Origin: Kappaphycus alvarezii
Taxonomy: Eukaryota > Rhodophyta > Florideophyceae > Gigartinales > Solieriaceae
DNA: 64,000 nt
Assembly: GCA_002205965.3 (NCBI GenBank)
Contig: NADL03000459.1
Coordinates: forward strand, 930,001 to 994,000
Direction of reading: 5' to 3'
Below, in pieces: positions 41,273 to 53,095 of this stretch; position 1 is the stretch's first letter, and the number at the start of each line of letters is the position of its first letter. The translations under genes and the position numbers were made by a program. The notes beneath the pieces are model-generated. The model did no database searches, was not told the origin of the DNA, and was given only the letters and a program-made list of their open reading frames with translations.

Positions 41273-42355
41273 GCACTTGCTTCTGGCCGCTACCGCGGCG
41301 ACCGGTCCTTCCTCCTCCGTCAGGCTGGGCCTTCTCTCCGCCGTTTCGCCCTCTCCATCCCTGGGATAGTCGACCTTTCCACCCTTGACCCTCCAACTCT
41401 AGCTGCTTCACCCACCAACACTCTAACCCTTCCCAAACGGGTGCAGCAAGAGGCGCGGGCAAGAGTACATTGGCACGACGACTCCTGGACGAATGCCCCA
41501 AACCCGACCGCCCAAAGCTACGCCGACATCCGACATCGCATCCGTAGCTTAGCGTTCCGCCACAGCCCCGCTGCGGCGTTTCTCTTCGCTCACCCCACGG
41601 CAGCTACGAAGGTCCACACCACACACTGGCAGACCATGCTCCGCTGTCACCTCGGACTGCCAGTGTATGATGACTCCATGGCCCTCAACTGCCACCACTG
41701 TGACCACCCCTTGGACACCCTCGGGGATCACGCCGCCGACCTCTGCTGCCCTGGTTTCGGCCGTCGTCACCACCATAACTCGCTATGTAATGCGATTGCG
41801 ACACACGTTACCCGCGCCACGAGTCTGGATACTCGGCACGAGGTTCCGTTCCTCGTCCCGGGCACTGAGCTCCGGCCCGCTGATATCCTTGTACAACCGC
41901 CCCCAACCCCGGAAGGCACAACGTTGCGCCCCATTGCCTGTGACATCACTGTCGTCTCACCGTTTAAGGCCGCAGTTCGCACCAAGGCGACCTAGGTTGC
42001 CGGAGGCGCCGCTGAACTGGCGGCCCGCGACAAGGTCACAATCCTGGAACGCAACATCGCCCGACGCCTCCCCACTCCCTCAACTGGCCGATCTTCTGCG
42101 CCTTACACGTCGAACTTCACGTTTCGACCTCTGGCGTTTGATTCCCTAGGTGCCCCTTCCCCTGGAACTATTGCATTTATCGAGGAGTTAGTTCCGCGGA
42201 TCGCGTCCACTTGGACTGTCACTCGACAGTTGGCGTTATCCGCCGCCGTATCTACCAGCGACTGAGTTGCACCCTCTGGTCATCCATCGCTGAAGCTATC
42301 CTGTCGCGAGCCCCGATGCGCATGGACGACGAAATACATCCGGTTAGATCTTAAC
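41273..42355 (+). pseudogene. Non-LTR 2 zinc motif and restriction-like endonuclease
   Basis: Same frame after the TGA. CHHCDHPLDTLGDHAADLCC is the C-x2-C...H...C motif. The nuclease core follows: RHEVPF (E), ELRPADI (P-x-D), then ACDITVVSPFKAA (D-x-T...K). This is a PD-(D/E)xK layout as in R2-like elements. A TAG at 41993-41995 sits just after the nuclease core; the tail continues VAGGAAELAARDKVTILERN and ends near 42355 after a frame change. Confidence 0.7.
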
Positions 42356-42410
42356 CGAATAGTTAGGACGTGCGCAGTCCCCAGTAGATACTGAAAGCAT
42401 TAAACTTCTT

Positions 42411-42674
42411 CTTCCAGTCAGTTACCTGGCAGAATTTTCACCATTGAGTTAATACTTACCCCGCGCCTAGGAGGTGCGGGGAGTACTGTAGTTCACAACT
42501 GGGGGTGTATATAGGAGTAACTAAGCGGAGGCAGAGTCTCAGGACTCCGGGGGGTACGCGCTTGCTACCCGACAACCCTCGCCTCACCCTCTCGTTTCCA
42601 CCTTTTGGCCCCTGCTACCCACCAAAGGCTATCCATCATCTCTTCCTTGCCCTTCTATTACCGGCCTCTTACAG
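42411..42674 (+). repeat. Direct repeat A (LTR-like), left copy
   Basis: Shares about 265 bp in the same orientation with 49059-49320: CCAGTCAG...CTGGCAG, a CCCCGC...GCGGGG hairpin (42459-42468 / 42472-42481), AACTGGGGGTGTAT, GAGTCTCAGGACTCCGG, and CACCAAAGGCTAT...CATCTCTTCC. By eye roughly three quarters of positions agree. I could not define clean TG...CA ends or a target duplication. Confidence 0.65.
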
Positions 42675-43016
42675 TTATGGGCCCAGGGCCAAAATGAACA
42701 AATCGCTTATGTTATTCAAACCTTTTTTATTCTCACCTGACGGTAACTTTGGTACTTGGAGAAAGTCGGCCAGCGGGCTGGTTTCTTGAGGGTGGCTCAT
42801 GATAATGGCCACGCCGCAGTTTGCAGACGATGTTCAAGATACCCAGTCGAATTTTGTATGAGCGAGGGCTACCCGAGGCGGAGAAGGCAATCGTTGATAA
42901 AGTACAGTCAAAAGGTCACATTAATTACCTTTAAATGGGTGACCCTGTCAAGGCTGCTCTTGGGATAGGTCAGCCAATTGCTGTGGATCCTCCTATTCAA
43001 ATGGTCACCAAATTGA

Positions 43017-43412
43017 TTGCCTCCTAGAAGATGGTTAAACCGTTTAGTCGAGAGAAAGATGCGATATTTTCGAGAGAAAGATGTGATATTGCCGAACTTT
43101 GTGTCCCTTTTTCGTGGCCTCCCAGTCAAGCATCTTCTGTACTCGAATGCTTCAATATCCTCCCAGATTGCTGAGGTTCTCGCCATTACCCTCCTCAACA
43201 ATGCCGCGCTGGATGAAGGTACTTGGACCGATGCTGTGTTGCAGCTAATTGACTTGGCAGAAGCTAGAGCAAAAGAACAGTCTCATGATGTCAAGATGAT
43301 ATCTATCCCGATTGAGAACCCTAATGCATTGATGGAATCGACGGATAAAATGTCCGACCTCTGCACTGTAGTGCAATTGGCACTCATACTGTACTTCCAT
43401 CGGCAGAGCTGA
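43017..43412 (+). pseudogene. Unassigned frame inside the copia-like block
   Basis: A 131-codon frame (LPVKHLLYSNASISSQIAEV, ALDEGTWTDAVLQLIDLAEA). No known domain recognised. Position after repeat A and ahead of copia RT suggests gag-region debris; this is inference only. Confidence 0.3.
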
Positions 43413-44956
43413 TTTTGGTGATTTTTTAATCTGATTCACTGCTAACCAGCAAGCACTGTTCAGTAAGGGCAACTTTCGCTTGCCGCCCACTATTATTCCG
43501 GGTACTGTATAACCACCCGAGGGGGCTTGAGGGATTGCAATTTGGACCCCTCTGCCCCCAAATTGGGCCTGATTTTTTTCGCAGGTGAAAGGCACCTATC
43601 GGGCCAAGTGTCGAATTCTCTTATCTTTAGCTTGGATCTCCCTTACTTGGCTGACCCTAACTTCACTCACCCCGCCGTTGAGGATAACCGTAATCTATCT
43701 AACTAGTATTTATACCTACCTGGCCACTAGGGCCTCAGAGTAAACAGCTACCCGGTGTTGGCTCTGCAATTGATTCTTAACTTCCGCCTTTGCAGAAACC
43801 TTGCCAACGGCAACTTTCGCCATAACCACGTTTATCCACCTGGGTCTCCCTTTCTATTCCCCTTTTCTATCCAACATTATACAACCCCTTTTATTTTTTG
43901 TTTGTGATATTTACTCACGCTTGGCGCCCCGGACTCCAGCGTCTATATACAAATAGGAACTTCAAAGTTGTCGTTGGTGACAACATCTTTATCTCCAAAG
44001 GAGATTTTCAGCACTGCTGACCCCCTACTACGTATTATTTATCCAATATTACACTTCTTGTGTCTACAGATCTTTGGAATCGATCCTTATCAAGGTTCTA
44101 GTATTCTGCGGACCAAAGACCGGCCTTAAAACCTGGAGGATAAGTATACCGTCCAGCCGTCCAAGGAATCACCCCCACTCTTCCAGCTCCACTTTTCGCC
44201 ACCGACGAGCTGTGCTACTGCATCGCAGGGTGCTTAAAGAGAAAGAGGTACAGCGAACACCCTGTGAGTCTTGGTGTGTGTGCGTTGGGTTTCTCATTGT
44301 CTGACGGTGTTTCGTTCCTAGAAGAGAAGAACTGGGCACCGCGAATTGCACTACATTAATTCCTGTTCTAGAGGGAATTTACAGAGTATTGGGACTGTTT
44401 TGGCTCACGAAATGACCAAAATTTTCGAGGAATTTCTATCATCAAATCCATTAGGCCAATCCCTACAAGCGGTTTTTGACATGTTTAAGCCAGAGAAAAA
44501 AATTTTCCACTTAAATCTAGATGATGCAGTGCGTGTACTTCGAATTCTCACCAGTGCCTCAAACACGGAGTCTCCTAGCTAGGAGACAGAATAAGGTCGG
44601 CATTTTTGAACGTAAGAACTCCGTCATTCGCTCGCTTGTGCAGAAAATCCTCAAAGACGCTGAGTAGTTTCAAGCCTCTAGTGGAGCCCCGTGAATTGGC
44701 CTGAGATTCTTTCTCGTGCTACCTTACTAAGTAATGTCCTGTACAATAACAAGCATATGAGTAGTTGAGATAGCCTGAGGTTACAATCCCTCCATACAAG
44801 GATTACCTCAGTCCTTGATCTCTGACGATCTCATTGCGGCTCACGTTACGCAGAGAAAGCGCAGTTCTCTGCGAATAGTAGACAAGTGTAAAAAAGAACG
44901 CCTTCTCTCCTCATCCGAACGTTCGCCAGACGTAGCAATGTACTTCTATCGACGTA
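43413..44956. other. Decayed sequence, nothing assigned
   Basis: Only short frames. 44346-44582 encodes 78 residues (KIFEEFLSSNPLGQSLQAVFD) without a known domain. Expected location for protease/integrase of the surrounding copia-like element, but I found no integrase signature. Confidence 0.35.
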
Positions 44957-47294
44957 GTGGCAAGTAAGGTGTATAGGAGAAAGGGTACTTCCCGTCTACT
45001 ACCGCACATTTCGTTAATATTTCAATTCTTCAACGCTAGCTGCGTACGAAGACTTCTGTATTACCCCAAATCTGCATTGCTTCAAGAGCTGGATAATATC
45101 GACTTTGTCTTCACCCGCTCTTATTCCATTATTGATGAGGATTCAGTTGATCAGTTCAGCGTTCCGGATGATTCAATACCGTCACTCATACCGAGAATTC
45201 CTCCTTCAGCACAGCAGCAAGACACTGGAACGGGGGTTTGTCGGCGACGATGATGGCCCCACAATCCCACTGCCTGCATCAGATTCGCCTCCTCCAGCAC
45301 CATCCTCCCGTCACATCAACTTGGACACGCAAGAATTCCCCGACTCTGCAGATTTCGCAACCCTACTTGATCAGGATTACACGCAGTGGACTTCCCATTC
45401 TTCCACAACTGCGCTGCCATCAACAAAAAAACAGACGAAGTTGACAATCCACGTCGAGATGTTGATATTTCGGTTTTGCAGCGATGTGACTCTTATCTTA
45501 GTACTACGTTTTACCTCAGCACCACCAACGCTGTCGACCTCAACAGTATACTCCAGCCGCCACAACCTGAGAAGGATGTTGGGGATGTCGGTACATTACC
45601 TGTCCGTCCCCCACCTACTGCTCCGTACTGTTTTCAATCTTCTGAACAACAGTTACTGCGCGACATTGATATGGCAGTTGGTGCCGACCCAGTATCTGAG
45701 TTTCTGCTCCAATTCGAGCCGCGGTGGTTAATAGACAAATCTATCCAAGCCGAGAAGGATAACTACCGCCGCGAAGGATATGCCAAGCAATTCACGTTAA
45801 GCAGCTATAACCCAATTCCAATCTTTTTTCCTCCTGTCACATATTTCAAGTCAAGGGCATTGGAGAAGAGGGCGAGCGTCGCCATAAGTGCCTTCTCTTT
45901 CCCCAAGGGAATCGTGATCTCGAGAAGAATTCAGTTCTTTAGGACTCCGCTACCGCAAATTATCCGATCATCCGCCTTTTCCTCCTATCCCTCGCAGCGA
46001 TTCCCCAATTCTCCGATGCAAACCTAAACTTCAAAAGCGCTTAACTCCAGGCTGGTGACTTTCCTCGCGAATGGTATGCTCGCCCTCGCACGGGTTGGGC
46101 TTCCTCTCCCGGTATTGTTTGGAATCTCATGAAGCCGGCCTATGGCATTGGCGAGTCCCGGAGACTTTGCTTGCTTGTTGTAGAGGAGTGGATGAAGAGT
46201 AACGCCTTGACCCAAATCCCTGGTCTGTCTAAGCTCTTCGTCTTATACGATGATAGCGCGCGGAACTCTCTTCTCGTTGCGAAGATGCTCGACGACTTCC
46301 TTCTGGCAGGCACTCCTGAGACCATTATACAGTTTTATGTTTCCATTGTTGCCCTTTTCCCAATCGGCGCGTTTCACTTAAACACTGATGTCGTCTTCAT
46401 TCGCATCCATATTTTTCAGGACTCCAACGGATCCATTCATGCCAACATGCAAGGGTACCTCGACAAGGTGGAGCACATTCCTGTGTCTCGTGACCGTCGC
46501 AAGAATTCCGCATCCTCTTGCACGCCCGTTGAGCTCACATTCATATCAAGAACTGGCCGGCACCTTGAAATTACTTATCGACGGCGTCCTTCCTTAGGCC
46601 AAATTTGTCGCCAGCTTTTTTCGGCAACAAGTCGGCCGCCTCAAGGTCTCCCATCTTGTCATGACCAACCAGATGCTAGTGGAACTCAAAACCATCTCTC
46701 CCTCTTTAACCTTCATTTCTCCCTCCTGTGTCGCCGCCCTATCCTACTTTGCTTTTTCTGACGCTGTGCAAGGCACTTCCTCTTATGTCCAGACAATATC
46801 TCTCTGGGATCTACCTGCCTCCTTGGGAAGCGGCGATATACCATATGCTTGATTGGCCAAAAGCAAAACAATCCAGGGTCTGTTTTTCATCCATCGGTGC
46901 AGAAATATTAGCGGCTGTAACGTCTGCCGAACGTGCCGCAAATTTCACCGACAGACTCCAAGCCTTGGACATCAGCACCATCTCCATTCCTCTTGTCCCG
47001 ACCGTTGATTCATACTGGTTGTAATCCACGATCAGAACTCTCCACGAGGGTGCAGATTACCGTTTCAGACCAACAGTCCACAGGTTGCGTGATTCTTTTG
47101 AGTCAGGCGAGATTGAAAAGATGCTATGGGTGAGTGTAAATTACAACCGGGCAGATGAACTCACGAAACGCAACGTGTTCATGTATTGTGAATTGAACAT
47201 GATAATGTTGACGGATCTTATCGGAGATGAAAGTCTCGAAAACGCTCGAAATTTGAAAGAAAAATGCGAAGGAGACACATACATCGAAGAGTGA
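44957..47294 (+). pseudogene. Copia-like reverse transcriptase and RNase H, decayed
   Basis: Read across many frame changes. 44957-46027 is the variable region before RT (IDEDSVDQF, VPDDSIPSLIP). 46060-46480 is RT: REWYARPRTGWASSPGIVWN, LMKPAYGIGESRRLCLLVVEEW, then LLVAKMLDDFLLAG with the catalytic D-D. 46480-46800 carries NMQGYLDKVEHIPVSRDRRK. RNase H follows at about 46850-47180: KQSRVCFSSIGAEILAAV, VDSYW, TIRTLHEGADYRFRPTVHRL and NYNRADELTKRN. No protease or integrase found. It may belong with direct repeats A (42411 and 49059). Confidence 0.75.
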
Positions 47295-49058
47295 ACATAT
47301 TGGTTTTGCTCCTCTTTGCTTTCTTAAAACTTACTACCTCTCCGCTTCAATAAATACATGGCTTCAAGCCGTTCGAGCTCTCGTGCCCGCCGAATTCCGA
47401 TGGGAATATTCCTCTTCTCCTTCTTGTGCTTCTCTTTCCCCTTCGCTTAGACAGCTATCCTCCTCACCTCGTCGATTGAAACCAGTTGTGAATCGTCGCC
47501 AAGGCATGCACACATAGCAACCTCGTCCTTCCGCAGGGCGAAGAGCTCAACCCTATCGCGACTACCCTTCGGTCTGCATCCAATATTAAGACTTCATCAA
47601 TGGTTTCTCCTAGGCCATCCTTCGCGAGCAACCTAACCAAGTACAAACCAGACGTCTTCTTCATCAGCCATTTCCAAAGTTCTCGTGGCAACTATTGCAC
47701 ATCTTGGACCAGATAGTAACATCCAATCCGTTTTTTGAGCCACAGATGCGTTAGTCCAAGGCCGCGTGCGGCCAAAGCCCCCAACTGCAACATCTCATGG
47801 GCCTTCGTTTCCAAAACAAGGCATTAGGCATTTGCTAGAGATGCTCGAACACATTCTCCATGGGGAAAGTTGCAGAATACAAGCAAGTTTGGCAAGCGAA
47901 ATGGTGCAGTTACTTCACCAGGCAGTAGGAAGTCGGGCCCGCCGAGCTTCACGTACTTTCCTGGGTTAGAGGTAATTGTCGAGACAGTCTAAGAATTCCG
48001 GCCGATTTATCTTGCACAAACGCAAAGCCATGCTCACGGATGTCACATTGGGGTGCTTCACACTCTCCACGTCCGATTTTATCAGACTCCCTACTTCAAC
48101 GTCCACATACACCTCCGTGACATGCAAGCTCCAGAAGTCCATCAGCCAAAACGTACTCGATCCTACTTGACTGGGTTGCGATACGTAGTACCGAACAGAG
48201 AGGAGACTATCGACGTTAATCCCGGTGAAAAACATTGGCTTCAATTAACATTCTCTCCCGCCATCAGCATCGAATTCTCCAGCATCCGACAGCCCAACTC
48301 TCTCAAGTGTCTCCACGCTGACAGCCACTCGTTACCGTTCCTTTATCAATTTAAGCATCTCCTCGGCCACAACGTCTCCCGGCCCTCACCGTCTCCCAAC
48401 CAACGCATGAATCCAGAAGGAAAGATTCCTCGTCGACATTGTCCCATCTTTCGCCAACCTTAACCAATGCAACACCGCTGTCGAACTTGATGTCCCTAAC
48501 GACCCCAAGCCCGACCATCGCAAGTTGTTTCTTCATACCGAAATATGTTTCACACCCCGCCGTACTCCAGCGTCAGCGCTGTCTAGGCTGGGGTTTTATT
48601 CCTGATTCACGCGGTACGCGATCGGTTACAGGTCGGGGGTCGGTGATGTGCTTGAGTAGAGTGTCAGGCCGGAAGGGTTGGTATGTTGGGGTAAAGGAGA
48701 ATGTGAGCGCGGGTACGTATAAAGCAATTGAAAGGGTTTGGGATCATGTGTGTTCATCGCAGTTTGCAAGGGGTGGTCGGTTTGGCTCTGTCTCTTTTCA
48801 GAATAAGGGGCGAGAATGGAAATACATGAACCAAGGTCATAATAGGGGGTCAGGATTCCCGTCGTATTCCGAGACCTACTCGTACACGTCTCCAAAACTA
48901 GTGCTGGCTCCCATTCAATTTGATCCCCTCGGGATGTGGGGAGTGGGTTGCTTTTCACCCCGGCTGGGTTGCATTTGTGTCTTAGGTCGGCATAGCAGGG
49001 TGTAAATTTGTCGGAATTTTGGGCCAACGGGAGGAGTGCGGATCACTGCCAGTCCCTC
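47295..49058. other. Unassigned block between copia relic and right repeat A
   Basis: Several short frames on both strands, none with a recognised motif. 48439-49005 has the longest (188 codons) and is of low complexity. The region might be the 3' part of the copia-like element or older debris. Confidence 0.3.
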
Positions 49059-49320
49059 TCCAGCCAGTTTTCTGGCAGTATTCCCAAAATTGGATTGATA
49101 TTTACCCCGCACCTGGGAGGTGCGGGGGTTTCTGTAATTCACCACTGGGGGTGTATTACAAAGTAAATGCCCATAGACTGAGTCTCAGGACTCCGGAGAG
49201 TACGGGTTTCTATCCAATCAACCTCGCCTCGCCCTCTCCTTTTCACCTCTTGGCCCCTCGATACTCACCAAAGGCTATTTATCATCTCTTCCTTTCCCTT
49301 CTATTTCCGGCCCCTCACAG
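49059..49320 (+). repeat. Direct repeat A (LTR-like), right copy
   Basis: See left copy. The hairpin is perfect here: CCCCGCACCT (49105-49114), GGG loop, AGGTGCGGGG (49118-49127). Confidence 0.65.
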
Positions 49321-49871
49321 AAATACTGAAAGCAATTTTTTAATACTAATGTAACTCCTTTGTTTGCTGCAGACGCACTGATGGGACTGTACTAAAAGAC
49401 AAAGTATTAGGCGGTTGAGTCATATCAGCCGCATGTAGTAGAGCTCGAGGACAGCCTGGGCCGAAGAGGACCAAAATACTATGACGAGACGCTTATAGGT
49501 GCGTCGGCGGATCACATCGCCGGTCGTGTGGTGGCGAGGGGCGATGCGGGAGTCTTCCACTAGGCAGGTACTGACAGGAGATGGAGCGCCGAGTGATTAG
49601 AACGGTGTCAGCAATTCATATTATGAAGCAAAAGAGAGCTGCAAGACTGCAACTTCTTACAAATTACGCTTGAGATATGGTTACCAGTAGGTTGGGAGGT
49701 AAATAAAGTAACCATTTATTGCCTATATCAACATTTTCCCCTAATTTGACATCTGCCAACGTCACCCTAGGAACCCAGATTGTCGACCATGTATACATGG
49801 AAGTGCTGCCCACCATCACACACAATTCCAACCGCATGCTAATGGACCTGCTTTAGCGGGAACTTTTTGCG
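49321..49871. other. Spacer, no gene recognised
   Basis: About 550 bp with no motif seen. AT-rich in its second half, next to the pogo-like relic. Confidence 0.35.
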
Positions 49872-51225
49872 ATGGCGCATACCCCGCCGGCCTTAATGGT
49901 ACCATTATATATACAAAATGGTGTACTTTACCCACATTATAGTGGAGCCCAAAACTTTACCTTCCTCCCTGAGCAGGGTACCATGGCGGGCGCGTGCAAC
50001 GGTGAAGACAAAGAATACAGCCGCCTACAAAGTTCCATATTTGAAAGGAACTATCATAAAACCAAGAGGGATGGCTTCACCAGCAAACATGAGGTTGAGC
50101 GCTCAATTTGCGATAATGCCACCTGTACCCGCGGTTGGTCATGTTTGCAAGCCCAGTGTTGTTTTCCCTGGAAAGAATGCTCATGTCAAGAAGGTGTGCA
50201 GACGATGGGGTTTATTGCATGATGTACTTCCGCGTTTTTATTTATACCAGAGAGATCCTGCAGGCTTCTACTCCCGTTTCATGGTCAATTGGGATCAACA
50301 TTTTGTAGAAGGGACCAAGGATTTGCGCGTACATGGGCAATATCTACTGTTGCCTTTGGATTGATATGGATCGTAAGACCAATAATTTACTATTAAGCTC
50401 CCCTGAACCAATCGAATTGTTGTCATGGTGTTGTCCTCCTCACGTCCCATGTATCACAACTGTTGGATTTGTCCGTATTTTCATGCTATAAGGCCATTTT
50501 AAAAGCGAAGATATACGCTGCTGCTCGCATTAAACCTGTATTAGATTAATTTGATGTGGGAATTATCATACGAAATGCTTATAGCAAGTTTATCGTTGCA
50601 GCGAATATTATATCCGGCTTCTCCAGTGTCGTAGCATGGGATCCTGCTGTGGGTGAAAGAACCCAGAACCCATGGAAATGTACTTTGAGTCACGCGCTCG
50701 GGAAGTTAGTGCGATTCTGAAGCTGTTAATAAATTAATTTTCTAAACAGCAGCGTACTCTGCTGAAAGATTTTGACGTCGAGGAAAATGAACACGTAAAA
50801 ATAAACACTACTTATGGGGCCCATTTTACTGCCGAAGTTGTTCTTGAGGCTCAGAAAAAACGAAAAGAGAAGAAGAGAGAGAAGTCCGCCTTCAATACTG
50901 AGCAATTCTATCTTTTAAAGGAGAGTAAAGATCCATCTTCTGACACTCAGCGACTTGTAAAACTGGCGCAAGGGCGGTACCAGAGGCAGAAATTTCTATC
51001 TCAACCGCGTAAGAAGCGACGCCTAGATTGCAGGCACAAGAACGAAGAGGGAAAAAAAGTGTCGTGCCCAGCACTGCGAGATATCTCGAGTAATCTTTTG
51101 ATACGTAAGTTTAGTTTTAAACAAATATTTGAGGCCAGGGCGCGCAGTGGGCATTTCAAATTGGGAAGATCTAGGCGTTTAACTCTGTTTAAAGAGGTAA
51201 TTTCGAGGTTACGTAGCTCGGTATA
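49872..51225 (+). pseudogene. pogo/jerky-type DDE_1 transposase relic
   Basis: 49918-50364 encodes PRGMASPANMRLSAQFAIMP, VVFPGKNAHVKK, and DPAGFYSRFMVNWDQHFVEG; this matches the DDE_1 style 'vfpGK...G.DSRIF..W...FV..TK.LR..G..LLL..D'. Downstream across frame changes come NRIVVMVL, LLDLSVF and NIISGFSSV, the family 'LPAHTSH..QPLDVSVF' and 'NI..GF...G' regions. A basic C-terminal tail (KKRRLDCRHKNEEGK) ends at TAG 51223-51225. Many stops: dead. Confidence 0.6.
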
Positions 51226-51829
51226 GATTGTTTTTAGACTTGGTTTTATGGTACAGCAAATTGTATTATGTTATTCTGCTACCTTTGAATCTAACTTTAA
51301 TTTACTGACATTGACCCACTGTTTGAGATAGGGTCCTTTTACCGTCGACAATTCCAGCTTCTTACAGAAGATTTCAAATTAGTCAAAAGACGATTACCGT
51401 GCTGCATCAGTCCCCTGCTAAATGTGGGTCAAAAAAATATTTCTCATATGGAAAAGAGTACAAAATACTTCATCAGAGGTCTAACGAACTATATAATATA
51501 TGTTACTTCGTGTCGGATTCTCATGAAAACTCCTCTGCCTACCGGAACCTAAAAATGGGTAATAAAAGGATATATTAATTGCTTAAGTATTACTGACATA
51601 GACACATACTTCCATTTTCACGCTTGCAGAACTCGCCTGCCAACTTCCACAATCGTTCCATCGCATAATTATAAGACAAAACGCCTACCACATTGGCCAT
51701 GCAAAAACCACACTCCGCAGACGTAGCTGACTTTTGCGGCTTGCTTTGCATACAGAGACCGCTATTTAGCGGTGTAAGAGATTCAACAGTCGCGTTTTGC
51801 AGGCGCAGAGGGAATTTAGGGAACTCCGC
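51226..51829. other. Spacer, no gene recognised
   Basis: AT-rich; no motif found on either strand. Confidence 0.35.
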
Positions 51830-52800
51830 ATTCGATCTATGCAAATAAGCGCCGTCTTCTATAATTTAAACGGCTTAAGTGAGAAAGACAGCCTTCGGTC
51901 ATTTTGTTTCCGCACTACCGAAATTCCCATCATTGATGAATTTCAGCAACTACAAAACGAAGCGCAATGGTTATCGAACTGACCCAGTTACGTCATTCTG
52001 CATAGCGTTGCGGCTCCTCGCAACCCTAAAGAGCTAGTCAGGCGTTGAGGTTATGTTCGGCATTCACGCTTGTGCTCTCAGCGAGATCTTTTGGGAAACT
52101 AGAACTCTTTCTGTAGTCTATGGGACAAATAACGAGATAATGCGCGGAACTTATGTCATACGGGGCAGATTTATAGACAAAGGCCATAAGGGACAATGGT
52201 GTTACGCTAGATTCTGTCATGGACTTCATCAATTACACAAAAGTGCAGATATGACGCCCTGATGGACATGGAGCGCCTTCATGCGCGTGTCAGTTCCACC
52301 TTAAGAGGTTTCACTTACTTTTATATCAAACAGTGATCACCCCGGACAGCCCATATGCCACATGTTTGGCCTGGAGGGCGGTACAATGATAAGATCAGAT
52401 AAGGCCCTCTTTTATGGAAGTGGGCTGGCCGGCGTGCATACAGAAGGCAAACAATACCCCCTGTATGGAGATGCTGCCTGTATACCGCGACTAAGGCCAA
52501 GGTTGCAAGTTGCCTTCGACAGAGCCAACGCAACGGCAGCGCAGGTGGCATTCAACTCCGCAATGAGCGCGGTTCGAGAAGCAGTAAAATGTTCGTACAA
52601 GGACCTCAAACAGATGTGGCCATCGAAGGGTAGTACGCGATTCTCTACGTTCGCAAGGCACAAATTGCGTTGATCTACAGGACAGCGGCTTTACTCAACA
52701 ACTTCAAGATATGCCTGCACAATGGCGGACAGGTCGGGTTTTACTTTCTGTGTCAACCGCCGTCTTTCCAGGAGTATTTGAACGCCCAGTAAATGCATAA
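51830..52800 (+). pseudogene. PIF/Harbinger transposase relic (DDE_Tnp_4)
   Basis: Read across shifts: FRTTEIPIIDEFQQL (about 51900), VAAPRNPKELVRR (about 52010), then GIHACALSEIFWET (52055-52100), which are N-terminal Harbinger landmarks. From 52355 a cleaner frame gives HMFGLEGGTM, QYPLYGDAACIPR (the second Asp, normally YGDPAY), RLQVAFDRAN, FNSAMSAVREAVKCSYKDLKQMW (the third acidic residue is E in VRE). The usual FIDGT first Asp block around 52240-52330 is lost. Followed by a Myb-like partner ORF on the other strand. Confidence 0.7.
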
Positions 52801-53095
52801 GATGGGGAGCGAATCAAGGAGCGCAAAGTCCGTAGCCCATCGGTCTCTTGGTCGCGAGCCACGAAGTGGGACCTGCAACATACGCCAAATTACTGCAGGT
52901 GCTTAGCCAGATCGGAGAAGACGTCGACTATGCAATTAATCTCCTCTGTAGCAGCTCAAAGCTCTTTTATTTACATTTCTTACATGCACTCATCAAGTTA
53001 GAGACGTTGTGCTCTACATTGAAATGCCTTGCGTCCAGCTCCTGCCGAGCCCCTTCTCTCTCACAGAAAATTCTATCATTTAGAGCCTTTCCTCC

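Larger units (their letters stand above)
39293..42355 (+). mobile_element. Non-LTR retrotransposon 2 (RT plus C-terminal endonuclease)
   Basis: Same architecture as the element at 18.9-22.0 kb but better preserved: one reading frame runs from 39293 to 41995 and on, interrupted only by in-frame stops TAG (39695-39697), TGA (41270-41272) and TAG (41993-41995). A frame change near 42240 affects the last codons. GC-rich compared with surrounding DNA. The 5' end is not defined; the gypsy element lies only 400 bp upstream. Confidence 0.8.

Noticed and set aside
42411-49320. Treating direct repeats A as proven LTRs with exact ends
   Set aside because: Neither shared TG...CA ends nor a target duplication could be found, and 1.7 kb of unassigned sequence lies between the pol relic and the right copy.
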